A stretch of 64,000 nt of DNA from Palsa-504 sp963819785 (GCA_963819785.1 CAWFXW010000024.1:124001-188000); one strand, 5' to 3'. Shown: positions 10,248 to 18,540, counted from the stretch's first letter. Notes: a model not told the origin generated them from the letters alone. Made by a program: numbers and translations.

Positions 10248-11105
10248 GTGCCAGAAGTGCGCAGCCCGGCGCTTCAGCGCCGGGAACTAGGCGCTCTGCT
10301 CCGCGCGCTTCGCAACGAAAAAGGCCTGACGGTCGAGCAGGTGGCCGAGCGCCTCCTGTGTTCCCCGAGCAAGGTGAGCCGGATGGAAACCGGCCATGGT
10401 GCTACCGCCCGGGACGTCCGCGACCTCTGCAACCTCTACGAGGTAACCGATGAGGCCGAACGCGACCGTCTGATGACCCTGGCCACGGAAGGCAAGCGCC
10501 CTGCCCGCTGGCAGCGCTACGACCTGGCCTACGCCAGGTACGCCGATCTGGAACAGGAGGCCCTGGCCATCTCCGCCTTCCAGTCGTCTGTAGTGCACGG
10601 CCTCCTGCACACCGCGGACTACGCCCGCGCCCAGCATGAAGGGTCCATGCCGCGGCTCGATCCAGGCCAGATCGACCTGCAGATCGAGGCCAAGCTCGCC
10701 CGGCAGTGCATCCTCACGCAAGCCAGCCCGCCCGCTTTCGCCGTGGTGCTGGACGAGGCGGCGCTGCACCGGCTGGTGGGCGGGCGTCAGGTCATGGCCG
10801 CCCAGCTGGCCAAGATCCTGGACATGTCGGCCCTGCCGAACGTAAAAGTGCAGATCCTGCCATTCGAACTGGGCGTACACCCCGCGCTGGAGAGCAACTT
10901 CACGGTCTTGGAGCTGCCCGAACCGGCCCCTGGTGTAGTGTTCGTCGAGGGAATGATCGGGTCGACCTATCTAGACCGTCCCGAAGATCTGAAAAGATAT
11001 CACGTCGTTTTCAATAAGCTGCAATCCATAGCGCTGAGTCCACAAGATACCGGTGACTTGATTGCACAATTTCTCCGGCTTTATAAAGACGGTGTGAACG
11101 TTTAA
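10248..11105 (+). CDS. WhiJ-like XRE-family regulator with DUF5753 domain
   Basis: A helix-turn-helix regulator of the type paired with DUF397 proteins in actinomycetes; the characterised relative WhiJ affects Streptomyces development. It has 285 residues from GTG 10248, which follows GAGGAAGG; an upstream in-frame start at 10116 would add 44 residues of non-conserved sequence. The HTH is at about residues 10-65 (LTVEQVAERLLCSPSKVSRME). DUF5753 spans about 95-280 (ISAFQSSVVHGLLHTADYAR, VVLDEAALHRLVGG). A DUF397 gene follows at 11200, and a second such pair starts at 11743. The ligand of DUF5753 is unknown. Confidence 0.88.
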   Translation: MPEVRSPALQRRELGALLRALRNEKGLTVEQVAERLLCSPSKVSRMETGHGATARDVRDLCNLYEVTDEAERDRLMTLATEGKRPARWQRYDLAYARYADLEQEALAISAFQSSVVHGLLHTADYARAQHEGSMPRLDPGQIDLQIEAKLARQCILTQASPPAFAVVLDEAALHRLVGGRQVMAAQLAKILDMSALPNVKVQILPFELGVHPALESNFTVLELPEPAPGVVFVEGMIGSTYLDRPEDLKRYHVVFNKLQSIALSPQDTGDLIAQFLRLYKDGVNV

Positions 11106-11199
11106 TAGAAAACCTTATAGATCCCATTCCGATCCTGCCGGTAGTCAGTCAACAGCGCAAGTAGTCGCAGGACCTTCTTTTAGAGATCAGGGGAGTCTG

Positions 11200-11418
11200 A
11201 TGTTCCTCAGCAACCTGGAAGCCAGCGGCCTTCAGTGGCGGAAAGCTAGACGCAGTTCTAATAACGGCGCTTGTGTGGAGGTGGCTCCAGTAAGCGGGCA
11301 CATCCTTATCCGTGATTCTAAGGACAGCAACGGTCCCGTGCTAGGGTATTCAGAAAGTTCCTGGCACGTGTTCGTTACGGGAGCTAGAAATGGCCTATTT
11401 GATCCAGACTATTTCTGA
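11200..11418 (+). CDS. DUF397 protein (partner of the upstream regulator)
   Basis: A 72-residue protein with the typical DUF397 signatures WRKARRSSNNGACVEVA and RDSKDSNGP. An AGGGGAG ribosome site precedes ATG 11200. DUF397 proteins are almost always encoded beside WhiJ-like HTH regulators and are thought to act with them; the molecular role is unsettled. It follows its regulator by 94 bp. Confidence 0.9.
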   Translation: MFLSNLEASGLQWRKARRSSNNGACVEVAPVSGHILIRDSKDSNGPVLGYSESSWHVFVTGARNGLFDPDYF

Positions 11419-11438
11419 CGTCGGCAGTCGCCAATAAA

Positions 11439-11597
11439 TTAACTATCCTTGGGTGGCAGTTGGCCACGATGCAAGGCTCGCGGCAGATTCTCGTCGAGAA
11501 CGGGAATCTTGCGCGAGCAGCGGCCGACGAAGAAGCCGAATACGCCTACGATGAATGAACAGCCGGGCACGAGAGCCGCGAAAATTGCGATAGCCAT
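11439..11597 (-). CDS. Small single-pass membrane protein (52 residues)
   Basis: Read from ATG 11597, with GAAGG 8 bp upstream, this encodes 52 residues. A hydrophobic segment spans residues 2-26 (FAALVPGCSFIVGVFGFFVG), followed by a short basic/polar tail ending PPKDS. Composition and ribosome site suggest a real gene. It lies antisense between the two HTH/DUF397 pairs. Function unknown. Confidence 0.5.
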   Translation of the reverse strand: MAIAIFAALVPGCSFIVGVFGFFVGRCSRKIPVLDENLPRALHRGQLPPKDS

Positions 11598-11742
11598 GAC
11601 ATGCACCTTCGTCTCGGAGGGTGATCTCAGCCAACCGCGCAGACGTCGTGTCCGGTAGGAGAGCGGACGACTCCTGTCAACGCTTCGCCGCTAGCCGTAC
11701 ACTCGGAGACAGCAGCGGACACTTGCGGACAGGAACGCGGGC

Positions 11743-12795
11743 GTGGACGACGTGCCGTCTACCGAGGATCTCGATCTCGCGTCGGTGACCACTCAGGGCG
11801 AACTGGCCGAGTTCTTGCGGATCGTTCACGTCAGAGCCGACCGGCCGTCACTCCGCGCTTTGGAGGCACGGACCCGGCACGGCTCTGATCCGCTCTCCAA
11901 AACAGTTCTCTCGGAGATGCTCAAGGGCCAACGGTTTCCCAGGAGGGCCGTTATGCTCAGCTTTCTCCGAGCCTGCGGAGTACCCGCTGACGACGAGGCC
12001 CGGTGGTCACGCGCCTGGGAGAGGATCGCCGACCCAAGTCGAGGCTTTGGGCTTTCCCCGATCGGAACTGCCATCGCTCAGCCGACGGCCGATATCGTGA
12101 ATGCCGATATCGAACTGCTCCTTGGTCAAATCGATAGGCTTGACGCGGATAACAGGCGGCTCCGCCTGCAACTTGCGAAGCAATCGACCTGGTGGCGGTC
12201 TTATAACCTTAGCTACGAGATCTTGGTCGGCCTGGAGGCCGACGCTCTGGTCATCTCTGCCTTCCAGTCATCGGTGGTTCACGGCCTGCTGCAAACCGCG
12301 GAGTACGCACGGGCCGGCCACGAGGGCGCCATACCCAGATTCAGCCCGGAGCGGATCGAGACGCAGATCGAAGCCAAGCTCATCCGGCAGACAATCCTGG
12401 AGCGCGACAACCCGCCCCGGCTGGCCGTGGTGCTGGATGAGGCCGCCTTGCACCGGATGGTCGGTGGGCGCCTGGTCATGGCGGCTCAACTAGTCAAGGT
12501 CCTGAGGATGTCTGCGCTGCCGAACGTCGTCATCCAGGTTCTTCCGTTTGAACGGGGTGAACACCCGGGTCTTGAGACCAACTTCACTATCCTCGAATTG
12601 CCGGACCCAGCCCATGACGTGGTGTATGCAGAAGGGCTTATGGGTCCCATCTACCTGAAGGAACCGGATGATCTCAAGAGGTCTCACGAGGTGTTCAGGA
12701 GACTGCAATCGATCGCACTGAACCCAAGAGATACCGCTGACTGGATTAGTCGGAAGCAACGAGAGATAATGGGAGGTTTCGGTGGCACTATCTAA
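11743..12795 (+). CDS. Chimeric HTH regulator: AfsR/STAND-type N-terminal HTH fused to DUF5753
   Basis: A 350-residue protein, GTG start 11743. Residues 1-90 (TTQGELAEFLRIVHVRADRP) resemble the N-terminal HTH found on actinobacterial STAND/NB-ARC regulators, not the XRE domain of the neighbouring paralogue. Residues about 118-146 form a Leu-rich coiled-coil linker. The rest is DUF5753, clearly paralogous to that at 10.5-11.1 kb (shared ISAFQSSVVHGLL, DEAALHR, VGG). The downstream DUF397 gene overlaps its end. The architecture suggests duplication of a DUF5753 regulator with exchange of its DNA-binding head. Confidence 0.8.
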   Translation: MDDVPSTEDLDLASVTTQGELAEFLRIVHVRADRPSLRALEARTRHGSDPLSKTVLSEMLKGQRFPRRAVMLSFLRACGVPADDEARWSRAWERIADPSRGFGLSPIGTAIAQPTADIVNADIELLLGQIDRLDADNRRLRLQLAKQSTWWRSYNLSYEILVGLEADALVISAFQSSVVHGLLQTAEYARAGHEGAIPRFSPERIETQIEAKLIRQTILERDNPPRLAVVLDEAALHRMVGGRLVMAAQLVKVLRMSALPNVVIQVLPFERGEHPGLETNFTILELPDPAHDVVYAEGLMGPIYLKEPDDLKRSHEVFRRLQSIALNPRDTADWISRKQREIMGGFGGTI

Positions 12796-13009
12796 TCAGA
12801 TGGCTAGCGAGTACCACTGGCGAAAGGCCAAGCGTAGCGCCAACGACGGGGCATGTGTAGAAGCGGCGGCCGTAAACGGTCTGGTTGCTGTCCGCGATTC
12901 CAAGGATCCTGCGGGCTCTTGGCTACGTTATCCAGTGCGATCATGGCACGACTTCACCACGAGCCTCAAGACCAAGGAAGGCTTACCCGCTCAGACCTTG
13001 GCGCGATAG
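12782..13009 (+). CDS. DUF397 protein (second copy)
   Basis: 75 residues from GTG 12782, overlapping the last 14 bases of the regulator, so translationally coupled. It shows WRKAKRSANDGACVEAA and RDSKDPAGSW, the DUF397 pattern. The C-terminal end extends 19 bases over the 3' end of the convergent dcd gene, which suggests its original stop was lost or displaced. Confidence 0.88.
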   Translation: MALSNQMASEYHWRKAKRSANDGACVEAAAVNGLVAVRDSKDPAGSWLRYPVRSWHDFTTSLKTKEGLPAQTLAR

Positions 13010-13566
13010 AAGTTCAGGTAGGAACGCGACGGCGTTGGGCCGCGCTGGTCTTGGTACCTGGAATTATAAACAGGCGAGCCATAAGGATGCTCGGCAGGCG
13101 AACTGGTCCTAAACAAACACAGCTGGCCTATCTTCATACCAGGCCACAGCTTGATCGGCAACGTCGCCACGTTAGAGAGCTCGAGGGTCACGTGGCCGGA
13201 AAACCCTGGGTCGATCCAGCCCGCCGTTGAGTGCGTGAGCAGACCCAGCCTGCCCAAAGAGCTCTTACCCTCGAGGCGCCCTGCCACATCGTCGGGCAGC
13301 GTGATGACCTCGAAGGTCGACGCGAGGACGAACTCGCTGGGGTGCAGGACGAATGGATCCTCGCCCTCGGTCTCGACCAGTCGGGTCAGGTCCGGCTGTT
13401 CCACCGCGGGGTCGATGTGCGGGTAGCGGTGGTTCTCGAAGACTCGGAAGTACCGGTCCAGCCGGACGTCGATGCTGGACGGCTGGATCAGCTCAGGCTC
13501 GTACGGATCGAGCTTGACCCGCCCGGACTTGATCTCGGCCTTGATGTCACGATCGGAGAGGAGCAC
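12991..13566 (-). CDS. dcd: dCTP deaminase (possibly bifunctional)
   Basis: Converts dCTP to dUTP, or directly to dUMP in the bifunctional actinobacterial form, feeding dTMP synthesis. The 191-residue length is typical. Motifs include the start MLLSDRDIKAEI, the substrate-binding EGKSSLGRLGLLTHSTAGWI, and HVTLELSN carrying the catalytic Glu. It lies just upstream of tRNA-Gly, as in many actinomycetes, and overlaps the convergent DUF397 gene by 19 bases. Confidence 0.96.
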   Translation of the reverse strand: MLLSDRDIKAEIKSGRVKLDPYEPELIQPSSIDVRLDRYFRVFENHRYPHIDPAVEQPDLTRLVETEGEDPFVLHPSEFVLASTFEVITLPDDVAGRLEGKSSLGRLGLLTHSTAGWIDPGFSGHVTLELSNVATLPIKLWPGMKIGQLCLFRTSSPAEHPYGSPVYNSRYQDQRGPTPSRSYLNFYRAKV

Positions 13567-13633
13567 CCTGGCAACCTACCGGGTCCGGTACGATATCGAG
13601 GCGAACACAGCACAGGCTCGTCCGGCGGTGCAC

Positions 13634-13704
13634 GCGGGTGTAGTTCAATGGTAGAACGTCAGCTTCCCAAGCTGATAGTGCGGGTTCGATTCCCGTCACC
13701 CGCT
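13634..13704 (+). tRNA. tRNA-Gly (anticodon CCC)
   Basis: A 71-nt cloverleaf without encoded CCA. The acceptor stem is GCGGGTG/CACCCGC with discriminator T. The D arm contains TAGTTCAATGGTA. The anticodon stem TCAGC/GCTGA encloses loop TTCCCAA, giving anticodon CCC. The T arm contains GGTTCGATTCC. Its 3' half is repeated exactly at 14950-14991. Confidence 0.96.
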
Positions 13705-13705
13705 C
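13664..13705 (+). repeat. Putative attachment site, left copy (3' part of tRNA-Gly)
   Basis: These 42 bases, from the anticodon loop to one base past the tRNA, are repeated identically at 14950-14991. Elements that integrate at tRNA 3' ends leave exactly this arrangement. Confidence 0.75.
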
Positions 13706-13878
13706 AAGTGGTGAAATGCCAGGTCAGAGCCCTTTAGTGCTGCGGCCAGCCGAGTCAGCGGGATCTGTCAGACGCCTCATGAGCACCCATGGTCCGCTTC
13801 TGATCCCTTCCGCCAGCTGTTTCAGCTGGGCGAAATCGACATGCCCGGGGTCTGGCCAGGCGGCGGTCTCGGTCCGGC

Positions 13879-14247
13879 TTAGTCCCGCGTGAGGAATAGG
13901 ACCTGGCCAGGCTGGATCTTGGCGAGACCGCCAAGCAGCGAGGCGAGGGCGGTTGTGATTGCGGACGGGAAACCGCGGTTCTGCGGGAAGGTCTTGGTCG
14001 ATACCAGGATCAGTCCCGCGTGGGACTGGCCGGCGGCGCGATAGCGGCCGTCCAAGGGGACGAAGTCCTTGATGTTGGCGGTGACCAAGGGCCGTCCCTC
14101 GGCCGTGGCGTACGCGAGTACCCGGTCATCGGGAAGACCGATCAGGGCCGCGTCGCCGACAACTGAGATCACGTCGTAGCCCTTAGCGCAGAGCTGCTGG
14201 GCGATGTCGTCGGAAAACATCTCATCTAGCAACAGCCGCTGGCTCAT
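13879..14247 (-). CDS. DUF5615 PIN-like toxin
   Basis: 122 residues with the DUF5615 pattern: N-terminal LLLDEMFSDDIAQQL, then PDDRVLAYATAEGRPLVTAN and an acidic KDF. This family is a compact PIN-like fold, normally the toxin of a type II toxin-antitoxin pair and a presumed RNase. It starts 2 bases after the stop of the upstream partner, as a downstream toxin gene. The pair is bracketed by the duplicated tRNA-Gly ends. Confidence 0.8.
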   Translation of the reverse strand: MSQRLLLDEMFSDDIAQQLCAKGYDVISVVGDAALIGLPDDRVLAYATAEGRPLVTANIKDFVPLDGRYRAAGQSHAGLILVSTKTFPQNRGFPSAITTALASLLGGLAKIQPGQVLFLTRD

Positions 14248-14249
14248 GG

Positions 14250-14696
14250 CTACCCGGCCAGAAGCTCGCGCTCGCGCAGCCAGGCCTGCTCGGCGGCTTC
14301 CTCGGCCGCGTAGGCGGCGGCGATCTCCGCGTCGACCTCGCCGGGGTAGGCAGCCCAGTAGCGGACGGCGGTGGTCACCAGGTGCAGCGGCACCCCGGTG
14401 TTGTCGCTGACCAGGCTCACTAGGTCATCACTATTCAGTCCGGGTTCGGTTGCGTGAGCCGATTTGACCGCGCGGATGACCTCCCAGACGTCCGGCCCTC
14501 CGGCTAGGGCCGCGCGGCGCCCGGTGGGACCCGGCCGGAAGGTGACCCCGGGATGCTCGGCCATCCGCAAGGCCTCGTCAACTAGCCGGTTTGCGGCAGA
14601 GGACAACGACATGCCAGGATTCGCCGCGACGAAGGAGGCGAGCCGGTCTGCCACCGGTGGATCGAACCTGACCGGTGTTGCGGGACGCTTACTCAT
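14250..14696 (-). CDS. Antitoxin of the DUF5615 pair
   Basis: 148 residues from ATG 14696; an in-frame ATG at 14723 is an alternative. The N-terminus (VRFDPPVADRLASFVAANPG) looks like a ribbon-helix-helix/CopG DNA-binding region. The C-terminal half contains NSDDLVSLVSDNTGVPLHLV and a Glu/Ala-rich helix. I prefer the 14696 start because a nested palindrome (14691-14720) sits exactly over it and would serve as an operator. The antitoxin gene precedes the toxin, the usual order. Confidence 0.7.
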   Translation of the reverse strand: MSKRPATPVRFDPPVADRLASFVAANPGMSLSSAANRLVDEALRMAEHPGVTFRPGPTGRRAALAGGPDVWEVIRAVKSAHATEPGLNSDDLVSLVSDNTGVPLHLVTTAVRYWAAYPGEVDAEIAAAYAAEEAAEQAWLRERELLAG

Positions 14697-14720
14697 GACT
14701 ACATCGTAGTCGATATGAGT
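14691..14720. promoter_or_regulatory. Nested palindrome, probable toxin-antitoxin operator
   Basis: ACTCAT-GACTAC-ATC-GTAGTC-GAT-ATGAGT forms an inner 6-bp inverted repeat and an outer 6-bp inverted repeat, overlapping the antitoxin start. Ribbon-helix-helix antitoxins typically bind such sites to repress their own operon. Confidence 0.65.
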
Positions 14721-14949
14721 CATGCCAGCCCAAAACCTGCCCCCGAAGTGTAGGCCGCGCGTCACCATGTTCGGAATGCCAACCTGCAACAGGATTCTGT
14801 CGGCATCGGTCGGGACGTCCCCGTCCCTCTCACGCTCGTCTCACAGACCTGTTGGACAGGACTGGATTCGGCCGCACACATTGGACATACGCGAGGATCT
14901 GACGTGCAGGAATAGCGTGAGGCAGCACTCAGCGGACGTTCCCGCTTGA

Positions 14950-14991
14950 TTCCCAAGCTGATAGTGCGGGTTCGATTCCCGTCACCCGCTC
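14950..14991 (+). repeat. Putative attachment site, right copy (tRNA-Gly 3' fragment)
   Basis: Exact 42-base copy of 13664-13705 with no 5' tRNA half. The 1.25 kb between the copies contains only the toxin-antitoxin pair. Weaker similarity (a CCAGGTCAG block about 14 bases downstream) follows both copies. Confidence 0.75.
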
Positions 14992-15448
14992 CACGGAGCT
15001 AAGGCCCAGGTCAGGGCCGGTCTTCATCGCTTGTTCCCGGAGCCCGCGAGAGCCGTTGTTGATCTTCCGTGCCATTAGCCCGCGGGGTACGCATCGCCGG
15101 CCAGGAGCGACCGGCTTCAGTGGTTCGTCTTCCACCCGGCGGCGTGAACTCGGCCCGCTGGCAGGCGTAGCTGTCCAGATGGCAACGCCAATGCTCGCCG
15201 AACGCGTCGAACTCCACGGCGTTTCCGGCCAGCCGATGGCCATGAACGGCAAGGCCTCAGGGTCGACCTGTGCCCGGAGGCGGTGGCAAGCGCGCCGGCG
15301 AGCCGGGCATGGCGGCGGTGCCACGGGGGACGCCGCCCTCCAGCTCGCTGGTGGCGGTGTACAGGTCGGCCGTATCGTTGCCGAGCTCGCCGACGCGGAT
15401 GGCCCCAGAGGATGTTGTCGACCATCGCCGAGATCGAGTTGCTACCCG
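14992..15448. other. Gene-free stretch with coding debris
   Basis: No intact ORF with a start and ribosome site. On the minus strand short fragments look protein-like in different frames (VGELGNDTADLYTATSELEG; EFDAFGEHWRCHLDSYAC), which suggests the remains of a disrupted gene. A phrase at 15067, GTGCCATTAGCCCGCGG, recurs in modified form at about 19066. Confidence 0.4.
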
Positions 15449-15925
15449 TCATTCCGGTGGCACCTGGCAGCCTTCCCCGGCGCCCGCCGCGTCTGCGGCC
15501 GGGCCACTTCCGACTCGGGCCTGACGGCCTACCGCCGCCTCGTAGGCATCGAGGGCCCGCTTGTACTGACGCCTTTTGACCTCCGGCCAGATCTGGACGA
15601 ACACCACCACGACGGCACCGGTCCACAGTGCCCAGCCGAGCGTGTAGATCAGGTCGCCGACCACCAACAGAGGCTCCGTCGTCACCCAGGTTTTGAGCAG
15701 GAACCCGCCGACATGAGCGGCCAAGCCCACCACGAAGCCGGTCCCGAGGATCCAGTACAAGGCCCGCTCCCCGGAAGCCGTCCGACGCACCAGCGTCAGG
15801 TTCTCGCCCACCCAGGCGAGCAGATAGTCACGTTCCCGCTCCCCGAGACCAAGGACGTCTTGTCCTTGAGCGCGCTCGTCAGTGGACAGGTGTGGAGTAC
15901 CATTCGTTCCCGGTTCTCCGGTCAT
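15449..15925 (-). CDS. Two-helix membrane protein, unknown function
   Basis: 158 residues from ATG 15925, which follows AGGAGG. The soluble N-terminus (about 1-50) contains ERDYLLAWVGENLTLVRR. Two hydrophobic helices lie at about 58-82 and 92-115 (TLGWALWTGAVVVVFVQIW). A cytoplasmic helix rich in Arg, Tyr and Glu and a short Gly/Ala tail end the protein. No family recognised. It is divergent from the gene at 16256. Confidence 0.6.
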   Translation of the reverse strand: MTGEPGTNGTPHLSTDERAQGQDVLGLGERERDYLLAWVGENLTLVRRTASGERALYWILGTGFVVGLAAHVGGFLLKTWVTTEPLLVVGDLIYTLGWALWTGAVVVVFVQIWPEVKRRQYKRALDAYEAAVGRQARVGSGPAADAAGAGEGCQVPPE

Positions 15926-16255
15926 GGCCGAACCTCCTGACAGCAAGTTCTGCACCCCGGCTCTCACTATGAGCCCCTCGGGACCGGGCTGAACAACTGG
16001 CCAGCAAAGGTCGACGCCCGGGACCGTACCGCTCCAGATCACACCACGGATCACAGGATCGTGCCCCACACGTGCCCGATCAGGTGGTCGGTCAGGGATG
16101 TAGCGTGCCATTAACGTCGTAACGAGCGGTCTCTCACGGTCACTACCGAGGTCGATCTGGCTGACTACGCTGTCGAATCGCTCTATTGGAAGCCCCTGGC
16201 CGTTGAAACAAGATGCCGCAGCACTCCCCTCGGTGCTGGGTGCGATCATGTTGGC
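15926..16255. other. 330-bp divergent intergenic region
   Basis: Lies between the two-helix membrane protein and the hypothetical gene at 16256. No convincing ORF, repeat or promoter pair seen. Confidence 0.4.
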
Positions 16256-17146
16256 GTGAGATCTGGAGTTCCGGCCGCAGCCTGGGCTGAGCAGCAGGTC
16301 GCCCCGGTCCGCGATGACCCGGCCGGTCGGATCACTCTGATGGAGCGCTGCTATTACGGCCCGTTTGGCAAGGCTCCCCGGCATCTGCCGTTTCGCCGGG
16401 CGGCGATGGCGTTTATGCGCTGGCAACTCCAGCGAGGTGTGCTGCAACCACCGTTCAGTGACCGTCCCGGTAGTCCATGGTGGCGTGCGGTCAACGAGCG
16501 CATCCTTCGTGACGGCTGCGAGGCAGTGGGCCTGAGCGGGGGCCTTCCAGGTCCGCCCTCGTCCCGCACAGTCGACTACTGGATGTCCTTCGCCGACTAC
16601 CCGATCGCGCGGGCCTGGTACCGGGCGCACAACGGGAGCGTGGTCGCCGCCTACCTCGAACACCGCGACCTGGCGGAGGCGGAGAACGATGCTGAGCGCT
16701 TCTTCATGAACGTCGTGCTCTGCCGGGTGCTCTACACCCACGCCCTCGTCGCCGCTCCGCGGATGTCGCTCGGATGGCTTCGTCCGCTCGCCCCGTTCCT
16801 TGGTGATCCGAGGCTCGGGATGACCGGGATCTTCTTGCAACTGTCCCGCGTGCTCCCCAACGAGTACCCCCTCCGCGGCAGCGTGCAGTCTTACCTCAGT
16901 GCCGAACACGGATTCGGCCGCCTTGTGGATTTCGGGATGATCGTCCCGAGGTTGCAGCAGCTCTACGAGTGGTCAGCACACGAACTCGCAGCGCCGGGCC
17001 TACTTGATTGTGTCCGTGACGGAGCCATGACCTACGCATGGTCATTCGAGGACCGAAACGTCTGGCGGCCACCGAAGTCGTTTATCCTTCAGATGGCCCG
17101 GCGGGCGCTGCCGCCCGAACGACGTGCCTGGGCGCCGGGCCATTAG
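16256..17146 (+). CDS. Conserved-looking hypothetical protein
   Basis: 296 residues from GTG 16256; an ATG at 16340 would give a 268-residue form beginning MERCYYGPFGKAPRH. The sequence is rich in aromatic residues and Arg (FRRAAMAFMRWQL, PGSPWWRAVNERIL). It shows no signal peptide and no clear membrane helix. I do not recognise the family. Its neighbours are a divergent membrane protein and a convergent hydrolase, with no operon partner. Confidence 0.6.
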   Translation: MRSGVPAAAWAEQQVAPVRDDPAGRITLMERCYYGPFGKAPRHLPFRRAAMAFMRWQLQRGVLQPPFSDRPGSPWWRAVNERILRDGCEAVGLSGGLPGPPSSRTVDYWMSFADYPIARAWYRAHNGSVVAAYLEHRDLAEAENDAERFFMNVVLCRVLYTHALVAAPRMSLGWLRPLAPFLGDPRLGMTGIFLQLSRVLPNEYPLRGSVQSYLSAEHGFGRLVDFGMIVPRLQQLYEWSAHELAAPGLLDCVRDGAMTYAWSFEDRNVWRPPKSFILQMARRALPPERRAWAPGH

Positions 17147-17374
17147 CCCGGGTCTGGCAAGGGCAGCGCGCCGCGTGGAGAGATAGAAACGAAGTACGGC
17201 GATAGCCTTGACAGCCACCGGCGCATGAGCACCCACGCCGTGCGCTAGTTCGGATGGCATCAAGCCGTCCAGCGTGGCCGCTAGTTCGGTACGAAGAGGG
17301 CCATGAGTGCAGGCAACCCCGGCAGCGTACGGGTGGAACTGGGATGTCCTGACCCGAACAGCCGTAGGAGGATC

Positions 17375-18187
17375 TCACGCCGCCTGCAGCTCCACCCGTT
17401 TGCTCCCGCCGTGCAGGAACGCGGTGATCAGCGGGCCGACGTCGTGCGCGCTGTCCAGCAGGAGGAGGTGCCCCCCGCCTTTGACGGTGTGCAGCCGCGC
17501 CGACGGGATCAGTCTCGCCATCACCCGGTGGTTCACGTGTGGTGTCACCGGGTCGTCGTCCCCGCACAGGACCAGCGTCTCGTGCCGGATCGACGGCAGG
17601 CGGTGCAAGCTGGTCCACCCGGCGAGCGCGGACAGGCGGAACGTCGCAGCCCGGAGGCTGCCCGGCTTGGTCATCTTGAGGCCCGCGGCCAGTTCCGGCT
17701 CGGTCCTCATCCGCCCGCCGAACATCGCGCCTGCGCTCCGGGCGAGCCGGTCGGGGTGGTAGCCGCGCGGGTGCATCATGCGCAACAGCGCCGAGGGTTG
17801 GCCGGGCATCGCTGGCCCGCCGAACGAGGTGGACGCCAGGATCAGCTTGTCTACCCGCTCGGGGTGAGACAGGGCCATCTGCTGGGCGACGGCGCCGCCG
17901 AACGACACGCCCAGGACGTGAGCGGAGGCTAGGCCCAGCTGATCCAGGATGCCCGCGCCGATGTCGGCCAGGCCCCGCATCGACATCGGGGATGACGGCA
18001 CCTGGGAGGAGCCGATGCCTGGGGCGTCGTAGGTGATCACCCGGAAGCCGTGCAGATGCTCGATGAGAGGGCCCCATTGGTGCATCTCGCTGAAGATGCC
18101 GGAGTGGAGGAGGATCGGGAGACCCTCACCCGCCGACTGAGCTTGGATACGCAGGCCTTGGATGGTCAGTTGATGGTCGCGGATCAT
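17375..18187 (-). CDS. Alpha/beta hydrolase (PhaZ/MhpC-like)
   Basis: 270 residues from ATG 18187, with GGAG upstream. Alpha/beta-hydrolase landmarks are the oxyanion HSG motif near residue 25, the nucleophile elbow GVSFGG near 95, the acid in GDDDPVTP and the catalytic His in KGGGHLLLLD. The region around DAPGIGSSQVP resembles medium-chain polyhydroxyalkanoate depolymerases, but the true substrate cannot be told. It is a single gene in the accessory region. Confidence 0.85.
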   Translation of the reverse strand: MIRDHQLTIQGLRIQAQSAGEGLPILLHSGIFSEMHQWGPLIEHLHGFRVITYDAPGIGSSQVPSSPMSMRGLADIGAGILDQLGLASAHVLGVSFGGAVAQQMALSHPERVDKLILASTSFGGPAMPGQPSALLRMMHPRGYHPDRLARSAGAMFGGRMRTEPELAAGLKMTKPGSLRAATFRLSALAGWTSLHRLPSIRHETLVLCGDDDPVTPHVNHRVMARLIPSARLHTVKGGGHLLLLDSAHDVGPLITAFLHGGSKRVELQAA

Positions 18188-18399
18188 GTGGCGGGCTCCA
18201 TTACCTCGTCGCTGCGTGCGATGGTGAGCGCTGCGCGAGAGAGTCAAGAGCAGCCAGTAGTAATAAATTTACCATGCAAACAGCTCTTATGACAGAACTT
18301 AACCCACATCATCACACCAGGGCCGGCGCGGGCGGCATCCTCAACCATGGCGGCACGCTGATCCTGACCGCCAGCAAGGCCGATGACAGCACTGCGGCC

Positions 18400-18540
18400 G
18401 AGGGAGGCGGCGGCATTGACAGCTTTCCGACTGGCACGCCGCCCAGATGCGGCGTGACGTGCTTCTTGAGCAGCCACCTGTAATTGTCGGCTGAGCGCGG
18501 ATGCAAGCCCGGGCGCTGAGCAATCAAGGCGGCGCCGCTG
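18400..18540 (-). pseudogene. Tyrosine integrase fragment
   Basis: On the minus strand RSADNYRWLLKKHVTPHLGG followed by VPVGKL matches the N-terminal SAM-like core-binding region of phage/AICE integrases. Upstream and downstream parts lose similarity, and no catalytic R-H-R-Y region is present. It is a remnant of an integrated element, consistent with the tRNA-Gly duplication 3.5 kb away. Confidence 0.6.

Noticed and set aside
11443..11634. 63-residue minus-strand ORF
   Set aside because: The overlapping 52-residue frame with a membrane helix and a good ribosome site is more convincing.
14929..15324. Minus-strand ORF ending in RVTGIEPALSAWE
   Set aside because: This peptide is a known artefact of translating the reverse of tRNA ends; it only confirms the tRNA-Gly fragment at 14950.
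15056..15940. 294-residue plus-strand frame
   Set aside because: Opposite the membrane protein at 15449-15925, with low-complexity Arg/Gly composition.
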